Positions 34,022 to 45,258 are shown, counted from the first letter of the stretch. The stretch is DNA of 64,000 nt from Symsagittifera roscoffensis (GCF_963678635.1 NC_087065.1:45419919-45483918); one strand, 5' to 3'. Made by a program: numbers and translations. Notes: generated from the letters alone by a model not told the origin.

Positions 34022-36304
34022 AACCCTGTTCTCAGGTCCTTTTTCTCATCAGGAATTTTCTCGTCTATCTCAGACTCCCCGGACAAACTTTCTTGTCCCG
34101 AATGTTGATCTTGTGATCGCTGGTTCTTCTCATCATTCGTCTCCCCGGACAAATAGTCTTGCAGCAGATTTTGTCCTGCCTTTTCACCTTGCTTATCCTG
34201 GTCCACAAAGGTGACGGTTTTCTTTCGCTTGCTGCTCCCCTGTTCTTTCTGTCCGTAAGAAGTACTGGTTAAAATCTCGTGGGGTATTGAGGATACTAGT
34301 TGCTGAACTATTGTCCTACAATCCCTCTCGTTCTCTGCGTGCTGTCGTCTGGACGGCATGATCTTCACCTTCTCACTGACTGTTAGCGATGCCACTGCTG
34401 CTGTCCACTCGGGGTCATCTCTGGTCACTTCTCTTTCTAACAATCCACCCAGCATCCGCATCACTTGCTGTGTGACCTGCACCGTTTTATCCAATAATGA
34501 GAGGCTGTTTATGTTCATGCGAGAGAGTTCGTGATGGACCAGATTCGAGCGCAGCAACAAATCCAAGGGGACCGGGTCCTCCTTGGATAGGATCTTTATC
34601 TCGGCTGCTTTCTCTACAGGTAACTCAGGATGCCCTGGAATTGGACGTCCAGACTTATCCAACCATCTCGTTAAGGGAAGCGCTTCATAAGTTTCTTTGT
34701 CCAGAATCGAGAATCCCTCCTTTATTTCCGCCTGATTGGCCTGCTTCTGCTCCAATCTTTCATAGAACTCAGTTTTCTTGCTGAGGCTGTCAGCATTCTG
34801 GTGTTTATCACGCATCCTATGTTCGATTATCATATGGTAGCCATCCAATCTTACTATCCATCTACCAATATAACTCTGATCCATCGAGTAGGTCTTCAAC
34901 CAGGATAACGCTCTGTTGTCCACGCGTAACTTGAAGGGAGCGCTCCCCAAGTATGCACGGTACTTTTCCCCGAAAGTGACTACTGCAAACATTTCTGCTT
35001 TTGTTGCGCCATATTTCATCTCTGTGTCACTCAAGACCTTGCTGCCGTATGCAATCGGACGGAGAACCGTTCTTCCGTTCCATTCTTGCTCTTGATGCAA
35101 TATTCCTGAGATGGCTACTAGCGATGCGTCTGTGTCAAGAACATACATGCCCTTTTCTGTAGACATGCCTAGCACTGGCGCTTCGCACAGTTCCCGCTTT
35201 ATGTTCTCGAAGGCAAGTTGTGCTTCATCGTTCCATTCGAACTTTTTCCCTTTGTTGCGCATTAGCTTTTGCATCGGATACACCTTGTCCGCATATCCTT
35301 TTATGAACTCCCGGTAGTAATTGACAAACCCTAGGAAGCTCAGGAGCTGTGTGTCCGTTCTGGGAGCTTTCCATGTCAACACTGCTTCCACTGCTTCCGG
35401 GTCCGGTCTCACACCATGCCTGTCCACCATTCTTCCCAGGTATTTAATCGAATCCCTAAGGATTTCACATTTCGATGGTTTGCACTTCAATCCTGCTCTT
35501 TCCATGCATCCAAAGACCTCATCGAGCCAATCAATGTGGTCTTCCAGGGTCGGTGTCGCTATGACTACGTCATCCACGTAACACATCACGAGATTCCCGT
35601 ACTTCTTGGTCACTCTCGTCAAAGCCTGAGCCATCAGTCTTTGAAAAAATGCCGTTGCATTGCACAAGCCGAAGGGCATCCTCTTCCACTGGTACAATCC
35701 CAATTCGCACGCGAATCCGGTTTTCTCTCTATCCTTCTTCCGCAGAGGGACCTGCCAGAAGGCAGAACCCAAGTCCAATGTGGTGAAGAACTTGGCATCA
35801 CCAAGCTTAGAGAGGCTCTCGTCTATCCGCGGTATCGGGCACGCATCTTTAATTGTTACCGCGTTCAAGTAACGAAAGTCGCAACAAAATCTAAGCTGCC
35901 CCTTTCTTATTCGCCATTACTACCCCGCAGGCCCATGGCGTTTTCGAGGGTTCTATCATGTCATATTCAAGCAACATTTCTATTTCCGCTCGGCACGCTT
36001 CCGATTTGTGTGGCGTCATTCGTCTTGCGCCTTCCCTGTGGGGAACGGCGCCCTCTTCAAGTTCGATTTCGTGTTCGACGAAATTACAGCAACCGATATC
36101 CGCCTTATGTTTTGAAAATACATCTGCGTTCCGATTTAGGAGGTTCCGCAATTTTTCGAAATCTCCCTCACCTATTTTCCCTTTTAAATGTTCTATCTCT
36201 GGCAAAACCGGTTTGTCAGATTCTAGTTCATATGACGAGGGGCGTTCCGGAAAATTCGAGCAGCTTGATAAGCCGTCGTCCGTTTCGGATTTCATTGAAA
36301 ACAA
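33859..36304 (-). pseudogene. Reverse transcriptase and RNase H of the giant element
   Basis: From 36304 (MFSMKSETDD) through the RT N-terminus ending at KTPWACGVVMANKKG, where a one-base change in a G-run near 35893 shifts the frame. The rest runs open from ~35868 to 33859. It contains FTTLDLGSAFWQVPL, MPFGLCNATAFFQRLM and the catalytic CYVDDVVIATPT. RNase H follows: YVLDTDASLVAISGILHQEQ, ATKAEMFAVV, LRVDNRALSWL, RDKHQNADSLSKK. A ~270-residue linker rich in Asp/Glu/Gln follows, including two LSGE peptides encoded by the polypurine-like motif. The order RT, RNase H, integrase is diagnostic of Ty3/gypsy. A further frame change near 33850 leads to integrase. Confidence 0.93.
34010..34153 (-). 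repeat. Three spaced copies of the polypurine-tract motif
   Basis: CTCCCCGGACAAA-type sequence (plus strand) at 34010, 34075 and 34141, spaced 65 and 66 bases, inside the linker before integrase. In element sense each reads TTTGTCCGGGGAG. Confidence 0.8.
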
Positions 36305-36336
36305 TTTATGAATAGATTTTAATTCATTAATCCTCT

Positions 36337-37980
36337 TTAAATTTTATCTTTACTAGCATGATAAGGACAGTCTTTCACACTATGTTTCTTCAAGTTTTGT
36401 GTCTCCTCATAGTCGGTCCTCATCGGCAAAGCGTAGCCAAGCTTCTTTCCACGCTGGATTGAAACCGTGGTGTCCAGTGTGTTCAATAACACACTGACAC
36501 ACAGTCCGTTTCGCGTTACCGAAAAGCTCCGGCCTAAAATCACCGAACTCTGACTATTTGGATTCGGTACTAAGCAAACCTGTTTACTATCACTTAACGA
36601 ATTCAAATTCCTCATTCTAAAAATTGCCACCACAGCTTGTCCTGGCTGTAGTCTTACTTTTCTATCTAAAAAAATTGGTACCTTGTTTTCGTCTGTAATT
36701 ATCCTATTAATTGGTTTCTTAACATACTTCCTGTCCCGGTTTCTAATCCGTATCAGACCGTTGTTCAAGTCAATCATCACGTCAAAATTCCTGACAAAAT
36801 CTCTGCCCAAGATGAATTGGTCGGCGTCGTCCAAATTCTCTACTACCAGGAAGCTCATCCAAAGATCCCGTCCTCCCATGTGGAGGACCGTTATTGGTGT
36901 TCTTCCGGCTACGTAAATAGCTCCTCGATTGGCGGCGGCCAGTCTGAGATTCGTTGGAATTAGATCTTCCCTCGTGAAGCCCATTCTTTCCCAAGTTTTT
37001 ATCGGCATCACACTCACTACCGCTCCTGTGTCCAGAAGCCCTGTGACTCCGATTTTCGTTCCCCCAATGTGTACTGCATCTTGTTCCATCATGGCGTCAT
37101 GGCCTATCCTGCGGACTTTGAGTTCCTCCTCACCCAAATAGATCTGCCCCATTTGGTCATCATCTGTTGTTACATAAGTCCTAGTGTAGATACTGATTCC
37201 ATCCACGTTCAGCATCACTTGATACGGCCCATAGACCTCTAGGTAGCGTCCATGAAGTTTCTTCATGCGAGGGCCACCCGTTGTTAGTAGTGCTCGCACA
37301 GCTCTCGACTCGGTGCGTGGCTCCACCTGCCTCAGATAATCTGCATATGTGTCCAAATGCATCAAAGTGAACTGGGATGGTTCACTTAAATTTCTGATTA
37401 CCTGATGTCCAGCCACTGAGATTATCGACTGTATCTTGCTTCTTTGCGGCACCATGCCGAACCTCTGACCGGAGATCACATTAAGTTTCATGCTCAAACT
37501 GCTTGGTGCTTTAGTTTCTTCGCACTCCGTTGCTTCGAAGGTATTCAGTTGCTCCTGAAGTTTCTCATTCTCCAGTTCAAGTTTCACTTTTTGTTCGATC
37601 TCTTTCGTCACCAGTTCCTGCTGCACTCTACTTAGAGCATCCCTCGCGGCTGCCCTATAATCAATCTTGAAGTCATCGGCCGCAGTTGCTGGTTCCGGTT
37701 CCCGTGTCTCTTCTGTCACCGCTTGCATTTTCTTTGCCGCCAGCTCTTGAGGTTTATCTTTTCTGCGTGCCTCCGCTTCACTCAACAGGCGAGCCTTGCT
37801 GGCTTTCACTCCTGACAAAGCTTCTTCATGCCTTGGATGCTTGATGTCTGCCACTGCATCCTAGAATTGCGGACAATCTGATTTAAAATGACCTTCCAAG
37901 TTGCAAAAGAAACACCTCGGGCCAAATTTTGCAATTACCCCTCTCATGAAATCCCCATGGTCCAATTCTGACGCATCTTC
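36337..37980 (-). pseudogene. Second zinc knuckle and aspartic protease of the giant element
   Basis: The stretch 37980-37864 encodes a CCHC zinc knuckle, CFFCNLEGHFKSDC (37914-37873), isolated between two in-frame TAG codons (37984-37986 and 37861-37863). A 505-codon frame then carries a coiled-coil spacer (VTKEIEQKVKLELENEKLQE) and the retropepsin: GVTGLLDTGAVVSVM with the catalytic DTG, AAANRGAIYVAGRTP and QFILGRDFVRNFDV (the ILGxDF motif). The frame ends at 36337, just before the RT frame, with a one-base shift between them. The protease would process the gag-pol polyprotein. Confidence 0.88.
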
Positions 37981-37983
37981 GTC

Positions 37984-38908
37984 CTAGAGGCTAAAGCCTA
38001 TTGCTTTCATGCCTTGTTTGTAAGTTGGGCATGCTGACACATGATGGTTCGTTGAACTCCAATTGGCACAAGAGCGTCTCTTGTCCATATCATCCCTCGG
38101 TTTGTACCAATTGTTCCATTGGTTTGCTGGCCCATTGTTAAAATTGCCATAATTGTTCTTATAGTAACCAGATCTCGAAGGAGGTTTCAACAAAAGATAC
38201 TCTTTTGACTTGAGCCTCAACTCATTTGGTGTTGGCGCATTGGTTGATAGTGGTGTGTAATGCGTTGCTAGCATTGTTCGAAGTTCATCATTCTTCACTC
38301 CATCGATGAATTTTGAGGCTACGGCCAGGTTCATCCTTCGGTTTGACTCATCCGGTTGGCTGCTTCTTCTCAGCATTTCCAAGTCATCGAGAAACTTGTC
38401 TATCGTTTCATCTTCTCGTTGCCTCCGTCTCTCGAAGCGCATCATCGCTTGGTGCCCCTGCACCCCTGATCCGAAACGGTTTAACAAGATTTCGAAGATT
38501 TTCTCAGATGTGTCAGTCACGCTGATATTGCTTCTTGGCCATGACACAGTTCAGGGCTGTCCCTTCCAAGTTGCTGGTGAGCGGACTGCATTCCTGTCTC
38601 TCCGACAAGTCCTCTCCCTCGAAATGCAGCTTCATTACCTCTATCCAGGTATCAATACAGCCATCAGATTCATCTTTATAGCATCTTGGTTTCTTAAAGA
38701 CTCTTCTGGACTTCTCACTTCGTTCATTGGTTCTGGATATCCTTGTAAGGAATGTCTCCAAAGACCTGTTTAGGTGTTCAAAGGCTGTGGCCATTGCCGT
38801 AGCATCCCTTGAGTGTCCCGCCTGAGTGTCCTCACACCTTGCCAAAGGCTCTGTATGCGGTGCATCCCTGCAATCCGAATCGCCGTGAGTGTTTTCTGCT
38901 TGGCCCAC
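37984..38908 (-). pseudogene. Gag capsid region with damaged zinc knuckle
   Basis: Two overlapping frames (38908-38513 and 38547-37984) make up the capsid, joined by a frame change near 38513-38547. Capsid-like features are IDTWIEVMKLHFEGEDLSE, NRFGSGVQGHQAMMRFERRR and DETIDKFLDDLEMLRR, as in retrotransposon gag domains. A nucleocapsid motif follows, CANWSSTNHHVSAC. It has the Cx2Cx4Hx4C spacing except that the second Cys is Trp (codon TGG near 38060), so this knuckle should not bind zinc. Confidence 0.8.
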
Positions 38909-40440
38909 ATGACTCCTCCCCGGGCTTGCATGCCCTCTGTTACCGGAATCACTTCTCCCAGTCGCATGTGTGCCTTGCGTTGGTCATTCATTAGAGGTCT
39001 GTCTATTCCCCGTTGAACTTGCTCTACTGTTCGGGCCTTATGTTCTATTATCCCTTGTGGCATAGCCTGTTGAACTGCCCCTGCCTCTAGTGGATCCATA
39101 TGTCTTCCTCTTTTGATGTTCATTGAAGTTCACCTTCGGCTCCCTGCTGGGACCTCCCGAGTTCGGTTCCCCTTCTCTTGGTCCACTCTTGCTGCTTAGT
39201 AGCCCGCCCGACCTGTCCATGATAGCCTGAGTTCGCCTCTCCATCATCGCGTCTATCTTTGTGTCAAGAGTCCCAAGAGACTGCTCTTGCTGAATTCTCA
39301 ACTTCTCCATGTCGTCTCTTAAGCGTAACTCTCTCTGTTCCGCTTCTCTTGTCATTCGCGACAAGTTCTTCGCCATATGCTTGTCCGCTCTTTCTTTCAA
39401 GCGTTTTTCGCTCCTACCAACTTCTTGTCTATTGCGGTTTATTTCTTCCCGCAGACTTTCTCTTTCAATGTGAACTGCCCTTTCTAGTTCATTCATTCTT
39501 ATGGACATCTGTTCATTTTGTTCTCCTAAACTGTCCACTATGTTGTTTAAGGCTTGTTCTAGTGCTGCCCCGTTATCCACGAGTGGCGTCACTAGTGGCG
39601 GTGTAACCCTGTCGGTCCCAGGTAGCTTCGTGCTGGTCGAGATCCGGGCCTTGACTCTGTGCCTCGACGTCTTTTAATTATCCACCTCAGGATCCGCCAA
39701 TGCGTTGCCTAAGCCCTCTGTTTCTACTCTCCCCAGTTTGCAGCTCTGAATTTGTCATAATCGCGAAGTCTCTTGACTGGCACGGTGTGTTTACTTCTCT
39801 GCTTATCTTTCTCACTACACCAAATTTGTCCCTGGTTCCAGTCTCTCTTCCGACGTATGCTTCATTCTCCTGGGTCGAACTATTGAGGCTGAATGGAGAC
39901 CCAAAGTCCACTTGCTCTTCTTTGTCCTCCTCCCATGGTGAATGGAAAGATGTTTCCTAAGGTGTTCCTCATTCTTTCTGAGAACGATGATGACGTTGTT
40001 TGTTTCTCAGTTCCGCCTGCCATCATAGTGTTGTCTGTTGGAGATCTTCTAGTTGCCGCTATTTCAGTTGAGATGTCGGACAGTTCCGACATCTCCTCTC
40101 GATCCAATGTCCCGGTGGAAGTGGCAAAATCATGGCCTTGTTCCACCGGAGTAGATTCACTCGCCAGCCTTCTGCCTCTCCCTTCCAGTCCATGTACTTC
40201 CTGGTTGTCGTTCATGGCATGGTCCGTATTGACCTCCACTTCTAACAGTTCTTTTCGCTCTTCTGAGGTCTTCTGACTCCTTGTTTCAACCATTCTGCCT
40301 GAAACCGTCTCCTCTTTGTCGGTCCGGGCTCGTTTGATCCAATCCACAAAAGGATCGGTCATTGTTCTTCTTTGCTTTTTAGGTATGAATTTCCTAGAGC
40401 TATTACCGCGTTTAGGTATCCTTGACTTGTCTAGACTCAT
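38770..40440 (-). pseudogene. Gag N-terminal (matrix-like) region, multiply frameshifted
   Basis: Starts at ATG 40440 (MSLDKSRIPKRGNSSRKF), a very basic N-terminus. The frame closes at 39880. Overlapping fragments 39911-39687 and 39592-39038 continue in other frames. The fragment 39592-39038 is a strong coiled coil (EQNEQMSIRMNELERAVHIE, then RLKERADKHMAKNLSRMT). The region 39123-38770 bridges to the capsid frame. At least three frame changes or stops (near 39935, 39660-39690 and 39040) are needed to connect the parts, so the original protein cannot be delimited precisely. Confidence 0.6.
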
Positions 40441-43326
40441 TCTCAATTTTTCACTTGTTAATGCCTGTACACTTAATTCGATTGCTAGTGACCTTATAGT
40501 TTGACTACCAATAATAATGACACAACACAATAAATTTCACAAGATTCTGTTAAATAGTGACCACGAATCCCTGTATGTTATCAGAGTACAGTTTGTATAC
40601 AATTTATTCACACTAACCGGTTATCGGTCGTAAGATTTGAGTACTCTCACAATATGATGTTACCAGTCAATTTAACAAAAAATAGTGTACTCACTACCCA
40701 ATCAAACACAGTTTATGTTGATTTAAAATCAAAAACAAAAAGAAAAAATATAATATATAATGACAGAATATGAATACCTCTATCAAAAAAAAACGTATGT
40801 GTTTTGTACTTTTAGTCGGTCGCAGTACAATAGTCGAACTTGTCTTTTAAAAAAAAGCTTTCCCTGCTTGGTGCTGCACCAAACAGATAAAACTTTGAAG
40901 GCAGTTATTTTCTCAAGTGGGCGTCTATTGCACCCACCGAGTACTGTGTTACCTATCTGCCTTCAGACTGCCCGAGCTAGACCTACTACAATCCTCAGGG
41001 CAGTCACTTTTCACAAAAACGTTTTGGGTTTCAATCCACACCAATGAATTACGCTCTTTTTAGTTTAGACTTAGTGTCGCGAATATCCGAGTTCGGACCT
41101 GTTTTGTTTTGGTCTGGTCTTTATTGAAAGGCAAGTCACCAGCGCAGTCACCGATTCCTAGCCTGTCCGCTAATAACCTCATGCCTCTCATCTTAGTCCT
41201 TCTTCCGTTTACCTAAGTCCCTTAAAAAAACGACACCCCACAGAATTAGCAAATATTAGACCCCTCCGGATTCGGACCCCTCCTAATTTGAAGAGAAATT
41301 TTTTTTTTTTGACCCCTCCGGATTGGGAGCCCTCTGGTCTGTAATAGTAGCTTTTCGGAGATTTCCTTCTTTCAACCTATACCCTTCCGGATACGTTCTC
41401 CGATGCGATTTTGCTTTTTCAATTAACTAGGAAGGGTATGTACTGCTTTCCTAGACCCTTCCGGGTTGAAGTTAAGCCTCTTATTTGACAATTCACGCTA
41501 ACGGTGAAGGGTCTTATCGCTCGCCTAACTTCGGCTCGATTAAGGTTTTTCTGTGCTTTTAGCCTTCTCTTTTCGTGTAGAACGGCCTAAAGTTACTTTA
41601 TTCAACCGCTATTACCTTTTGGTAGGGGTGTAAGGGCTTTTCTAAAAAAAAAATTGTAAAACGTGAAGGGTCTACCCTCCCAAATTGGTGAATTTGCTAA
41701 AAACAATCTCAAAAAACATTTCACGCTTACTTTTCGAAAAACTTTTGTCCTTATCAGTAAGCTCAGCTAATTTCTGATCTATTGATACCAAGATCAACTC
41801 GATATGCCCAGTAGTTCCAAAGTTATTAACCAAAACGTCTTTTTTCTGAAGTCAAAAAGTTTGTCTCTTATAGGTTCCGCCTAACTTTTTCCGCAATTCT
41901 GTTCCTTTCGTTCTAAAAACTATTGATCCGAGCTCAGCAGGTCTATAGTCTTCTATTTCAATGCAAAAGACCCGATCTAAAACGCTTTAGTTGAAAAAAT
42001 TTGCGAAAAACTATGCTACCTGTACCCCTCCGGATTGATGAATCCACCAAATCAAACACGTTAAATTCGATTTCTCTGCAACCCGGAAGGCTTTCGGGAA
42101 GCGGATTTTAAAACTTATAGATTCACTAGTGGACGTTGTCCGAACAACTATTTTTACTGTTCTAACTCAAAAATTTCAAAAAAATTTCTGAATTTATAGT
42201 GTTTCGTTTTCTCAAAAATCACGAAATTTTGGTTTTTGGATCCAAAAGAGTTCCAACCACTTTCGAACTAAACTTAACCGGTTCTATCTATTATGATAGT
42301 GCAGTTACGATGTAACACACTACATTAGCGCTTTTTTCCGTTTCAAAAAAATATCGATATCTCAAAAATCGCGATTTGTGGGGGGATCAAAATATCGCTA
42401 TTTTGACCCTAAAAACCGGTCTGCTTTCTGTGTTTTTCATTGAAAAACGGTATAGGAGTATTAATATAGGCTATATAAGTAACAATATTAGTAATACTAT
42501 ACCCATCGGGGTTGGTTTAATATCCGAACTAAGGTGCTTAACTCGGATATTCGCAGTTCGGTGAAGGGTCACTACAGTGCAGCACTGTCGAGCCCGCACA
42601 GATTACTATCTTACTTTTTGTACCAAAAGGGATACAAAACTTGTTAACGATACCCAACAGTCGATTGTTGTTGTCCTTGAGCCCCTTCTTGTTGATCCTT
42701 GTACTGCTTGCCGGATCAGTCTTCTCCCAAGACCCTTCCGAACTGAGCGCAAATCAGCTGACCCTTCCGGATTGAGCGCAATTTATCATTAACGTGCTTA
42801 AATGCTCAAATAACCCTACAGTACAAGCCTCACAAACGGGCTACAAAATTGATCGTAACAATCCTGACTGATATAAGTGCCTGTAACAACAATATATCTA
42901 ACAACAACAAACGGGAGGGTCGGATCACATCTTGTCTGGGGGGATGATTTCTACTGATTTTTTACTTTTTTACTGTTTTTGGTTTTTTTTCGGTTATTTT
43001 TTTATGTTTTTTAATTTTCTTGGGTACTATACTACTTTTTGTTTGGCTTTATATATATCTTTAAGTGTTTTTGGTCACAAATCTCTCAGGGAACGACGGG
43101 ACCGCGAATCCCCCCACCCTTCCTGGTTCGTGAATTTTTGGTCTTAACTAGGATAAAAAAGCTATTCACGATAATCCGGAAATCCAAACTACCCTTCCGC
43201 CCCGGCGGCTTAGGTCTATTAAGGGCGTTAATGTGAGCATACGCTCGGCGCGGAGTGCTCGTTAACGGTTCTGCCGGTTATTATGTTCAAAAAGAATAAC
43301 ACCCAGGAGCGCCATAAAAACATGTA
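40441..43326 (-). other. Long 5' leader of the giant element
   Basis: About 2.9 kb between the 5' LTR and gag with no convincing frame. It contains at least eight CCGGA-type boxes ('acccctccggattg' and variants; 41260-42775 plus 43191), a short block near 42050-42090 resembling part of the LTR ('cacgttaaattcgatttctc' and 'aacccggaaggct'), and poly-T stretches. Such length suggests a structured leader or packaging and internal-entry signals, but none is proven. Confidence 0.6.
43301..43314 (-). promoter_or_regulatory. Primer-binding-site candidate
   Basis: In element sense TGGCGCTCCTGGGT starts 12 bases after the 5' LTR end. TGG (complement of tRNA CCA) followed by GC-rich sequence is the expected form. 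The 12-base gap is longer than usual and I cannot assign the tRNA, so confidence is low. Confidence 0.35.
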
Positions 43327-44233
43327 TGTAACATTCGCCCGGAAAATACATATCGATGGAGAACAAAACTAAGTCCTAAGACGACTGGCTAACTTTTAAA
43401 CAGAGCTTTGCATGCTTTTCACCGTCTCTACCAAGCCAGTACTTTCGGTGGTCTTTCTAACATCGGGTCGACAAAAAAGTTTCTGCTTTCGGCTTCGGTC
43501 AAAACACTCAAATTAACTTAATTACATGCAAAAATAGTGAGCTCATGGCTGGGTCTCAGTATCCCCAGACCACGAGGTCACTCCTAAAAACAGGGCTACT
43601 ACTACTTATTGAATTATTATTGTTTTTGTTCAGTAGATAAAAATCATCATCTCCATCGAAGATGGATCAACCCTTTCCCCCAACTCCTAGCTTCTCATTC
43701 TAGCAAAATGAATTCAGATGTTAATTAGATTCAATTCAGGACATGACAGGGAAGCTAAAAATTCATATAAGATGATAAAAGTTTCAGTCCCGAAACCCTT
43801 CCTGATTCTCGAATCCACTGAATCAAGCACGTTAAGCTTGATTTCTCTGTAACCCGGAAGGCTGGTTTCCAACCCTCACTGTTGTTAACATCTGCCTTGC
43901 AACTATTGTAGCGACACAACAGTTGCAACTTGGAGCGGTCTCTGCTGCTTCTGCTTTTCTCTGATTCCGATTCTCAATTTTCTCGTTGTTGTCGTCGGCG
44001 CAACTATCGTTGTTGTGTTTCGTTTCGGTTTTTTCTCTAAAATGGTCGTTTTTGACGTTTCTTAGAATTGTTACGTCATCAATTCGAATGTTTAAAATTT
44101 AGGAATTCCCAAATCCTTCGGCCTTCCCGAATTGTCCAATCGTTCGAACAACACTCTTTTTCCTTCAAAATTGCCAATTCGGAAGGTTCACTGCTAAAAT
44201 CTGCATTTTGATCCATTCTGGTCGAATGTCACA
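43327..44233 (-). repeat. 5' LTR of the giant element (907 bp)
   Basis: Pairs with 19908-20688. It retains the ~140-bp block at ~43605-43748 that is missing from the 3' LTR and present in the solo LTR near 57960-58030. Starts TGTGACATTCG and ends CGAATGTTACA on the minus strand. Confidence 0.95.
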
Positions 44234-44265
44234 TCGGTTCATTTTAATGTCTTATTTTTTTAATT

Positions 44266-45258
44266 TTGCTTTCAATCGCCAGCATCTTTGAATTCAAAAC
44301 TTTCCGAAATTTTAACGACGAATTGAAATACGAGCTGTATAAAGACTTGATCGAAAATGTTACTTATTTTAAACGAATTATCGAACACTTAACTGTATCA
44401 ACGAAAGATGAAGAAAAAGGAAACAAATCTATTGATCTAGAAATTTTAAAAACACGGGCATTTCAAAAATTGCAGAAAACAAATTTGAAAATGAATGGAG
44501 CTAGATTGAAACTCGGAGCAGAAATCAGAACAAACGAAGCGAAAATAATCAAGAAAGCAAGAATAACCAAGAAATCAAAATACAAGCAACCAATATTCAA
44601 GAAGAAAAATCCGACCAATAACGAAAACATTTATTTTTACCACGAGAAGGAGAATTTTCTGGCCTATTACTGGGAGACTCAATTGTTAACAGAATCAATG
44701 GGGAACAAATATCGGAAAATGTGTTGGCGAGAGGATTTGGTGGGCACACAATTTCTGCATTGCTGGAACGCGTGAGAAATAGTAAATCGCGACATTTTAA
44801 ACATGTAACTACGCTAATTGGAATAAATGACTGCCTCTCAAATGATTTCGATGCGAAGGAAGCCGTGAGTAGCTTAGAAAAACTAATTTATCTTGTAAAT
44901 CATAAATTCTCCCCAGAAACAATTTCACTATGTACTGTAACTCCCTTAGGCGCTTTTAGAAAAGATTTTAATCCAAATGTACAGAAGCTAAACAAGCAAA
45001 TTTTTTAATTTAGTACGGAATGTAGAGGACTTGGGCGAAGTAAAATTGGATATTTTAGACATAAACAAAAATTTTAGTCAAAATACCGATGCGCTTAGCT
45101 CGGATGGTTTGCATCCTTCTGATGGGGTTGTTGAAATTTTGGTGCAAAGTTTTAGAGATTCTTTTAGAGGTTCTGATATTAATGCAAACACATGTGAGAT
45201 TACAACCCGCCCCAGAATGAAGCAATCCCAACAATCATCAAATTTAGATATTCTTTAG
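44266..45258 (+). pseudogene. LINE ORF1 with SGNH esterase domain
   Basis: A Lys/Glu-rich N-terminal part (residues ~1-110, partly helical) is followed, after a frame change near 44640-44720, by LLLGDSIVNRINGEQ (block I with GDS), ARGFGGHTISALLERV, VTTLIGINDCLSNDF (block III, GxND) and, after a stop at ~45008, SSDGLHPSDGVVEIL (block V, D-G-x-H-P-S). This is the esterase-type ORF1 known in CR1-like LINEs, thought to aid RNA or membrane interactions during retrotransposition. It lies 57 bases upstream of ORF2 and is broken by one frameshift and one stop. Confidence 0.8.

Larger units (their letters stand above)
19908..44233 (-). mobile_element. Giant (24.3-kb) Ty3/gypsy LTR retrotransposon with a second gene set
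   Basis: Two direct repeats bound the element: 43327-44233 (5' LTR on the minus strand) and 19908-20688 (3' LTR). Each starts TGTGACATTCG and ends CGAATGTTACA in element sense, i.e. TG...CA with an imperfect 11-bp inverted repeat. Internal order in element sense: ~2.9-kb leader, gag, protease, RT, RNase H, integrase, acidic tail, macro-like ORF, short gap, coiled-coil ORF, SGNH hydrolase, two very long unknown ORFs, ~0.8-kb 3' UTR, polypurine tract. RNase H before integrase places it in Ty3/gypsy. LTRs differ at about 23 positions by eye (~3%) plus a ~140-bp deletion in the 3' copy. About twenty stops or frameshifts show it is inactive. No target-site duplication was recognised. Confidence 0.92.

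Noticed and set aside
37861-37986. Two in-frame TAG codons as programmed gag-pro readthrough
   Set aside because: The stops lie on both sides of the second zinc knuckle and there are many other unrelated stops in the element, so mutation is the simpler reading.
38809-40276. Plus-strand open frames inside gag and pol (several of 60-150 codons)
   Set aside because: They are complementary shadows of the minus-strand coding frames, with no recognisable motifs of their own.
19903-44239. Target-site duplication of the giant element
   Set aside because: Five bases left (agttg) and right (tcggt) do not match, nor do 4- or 6-base versions. The flanks may have been rearranged.
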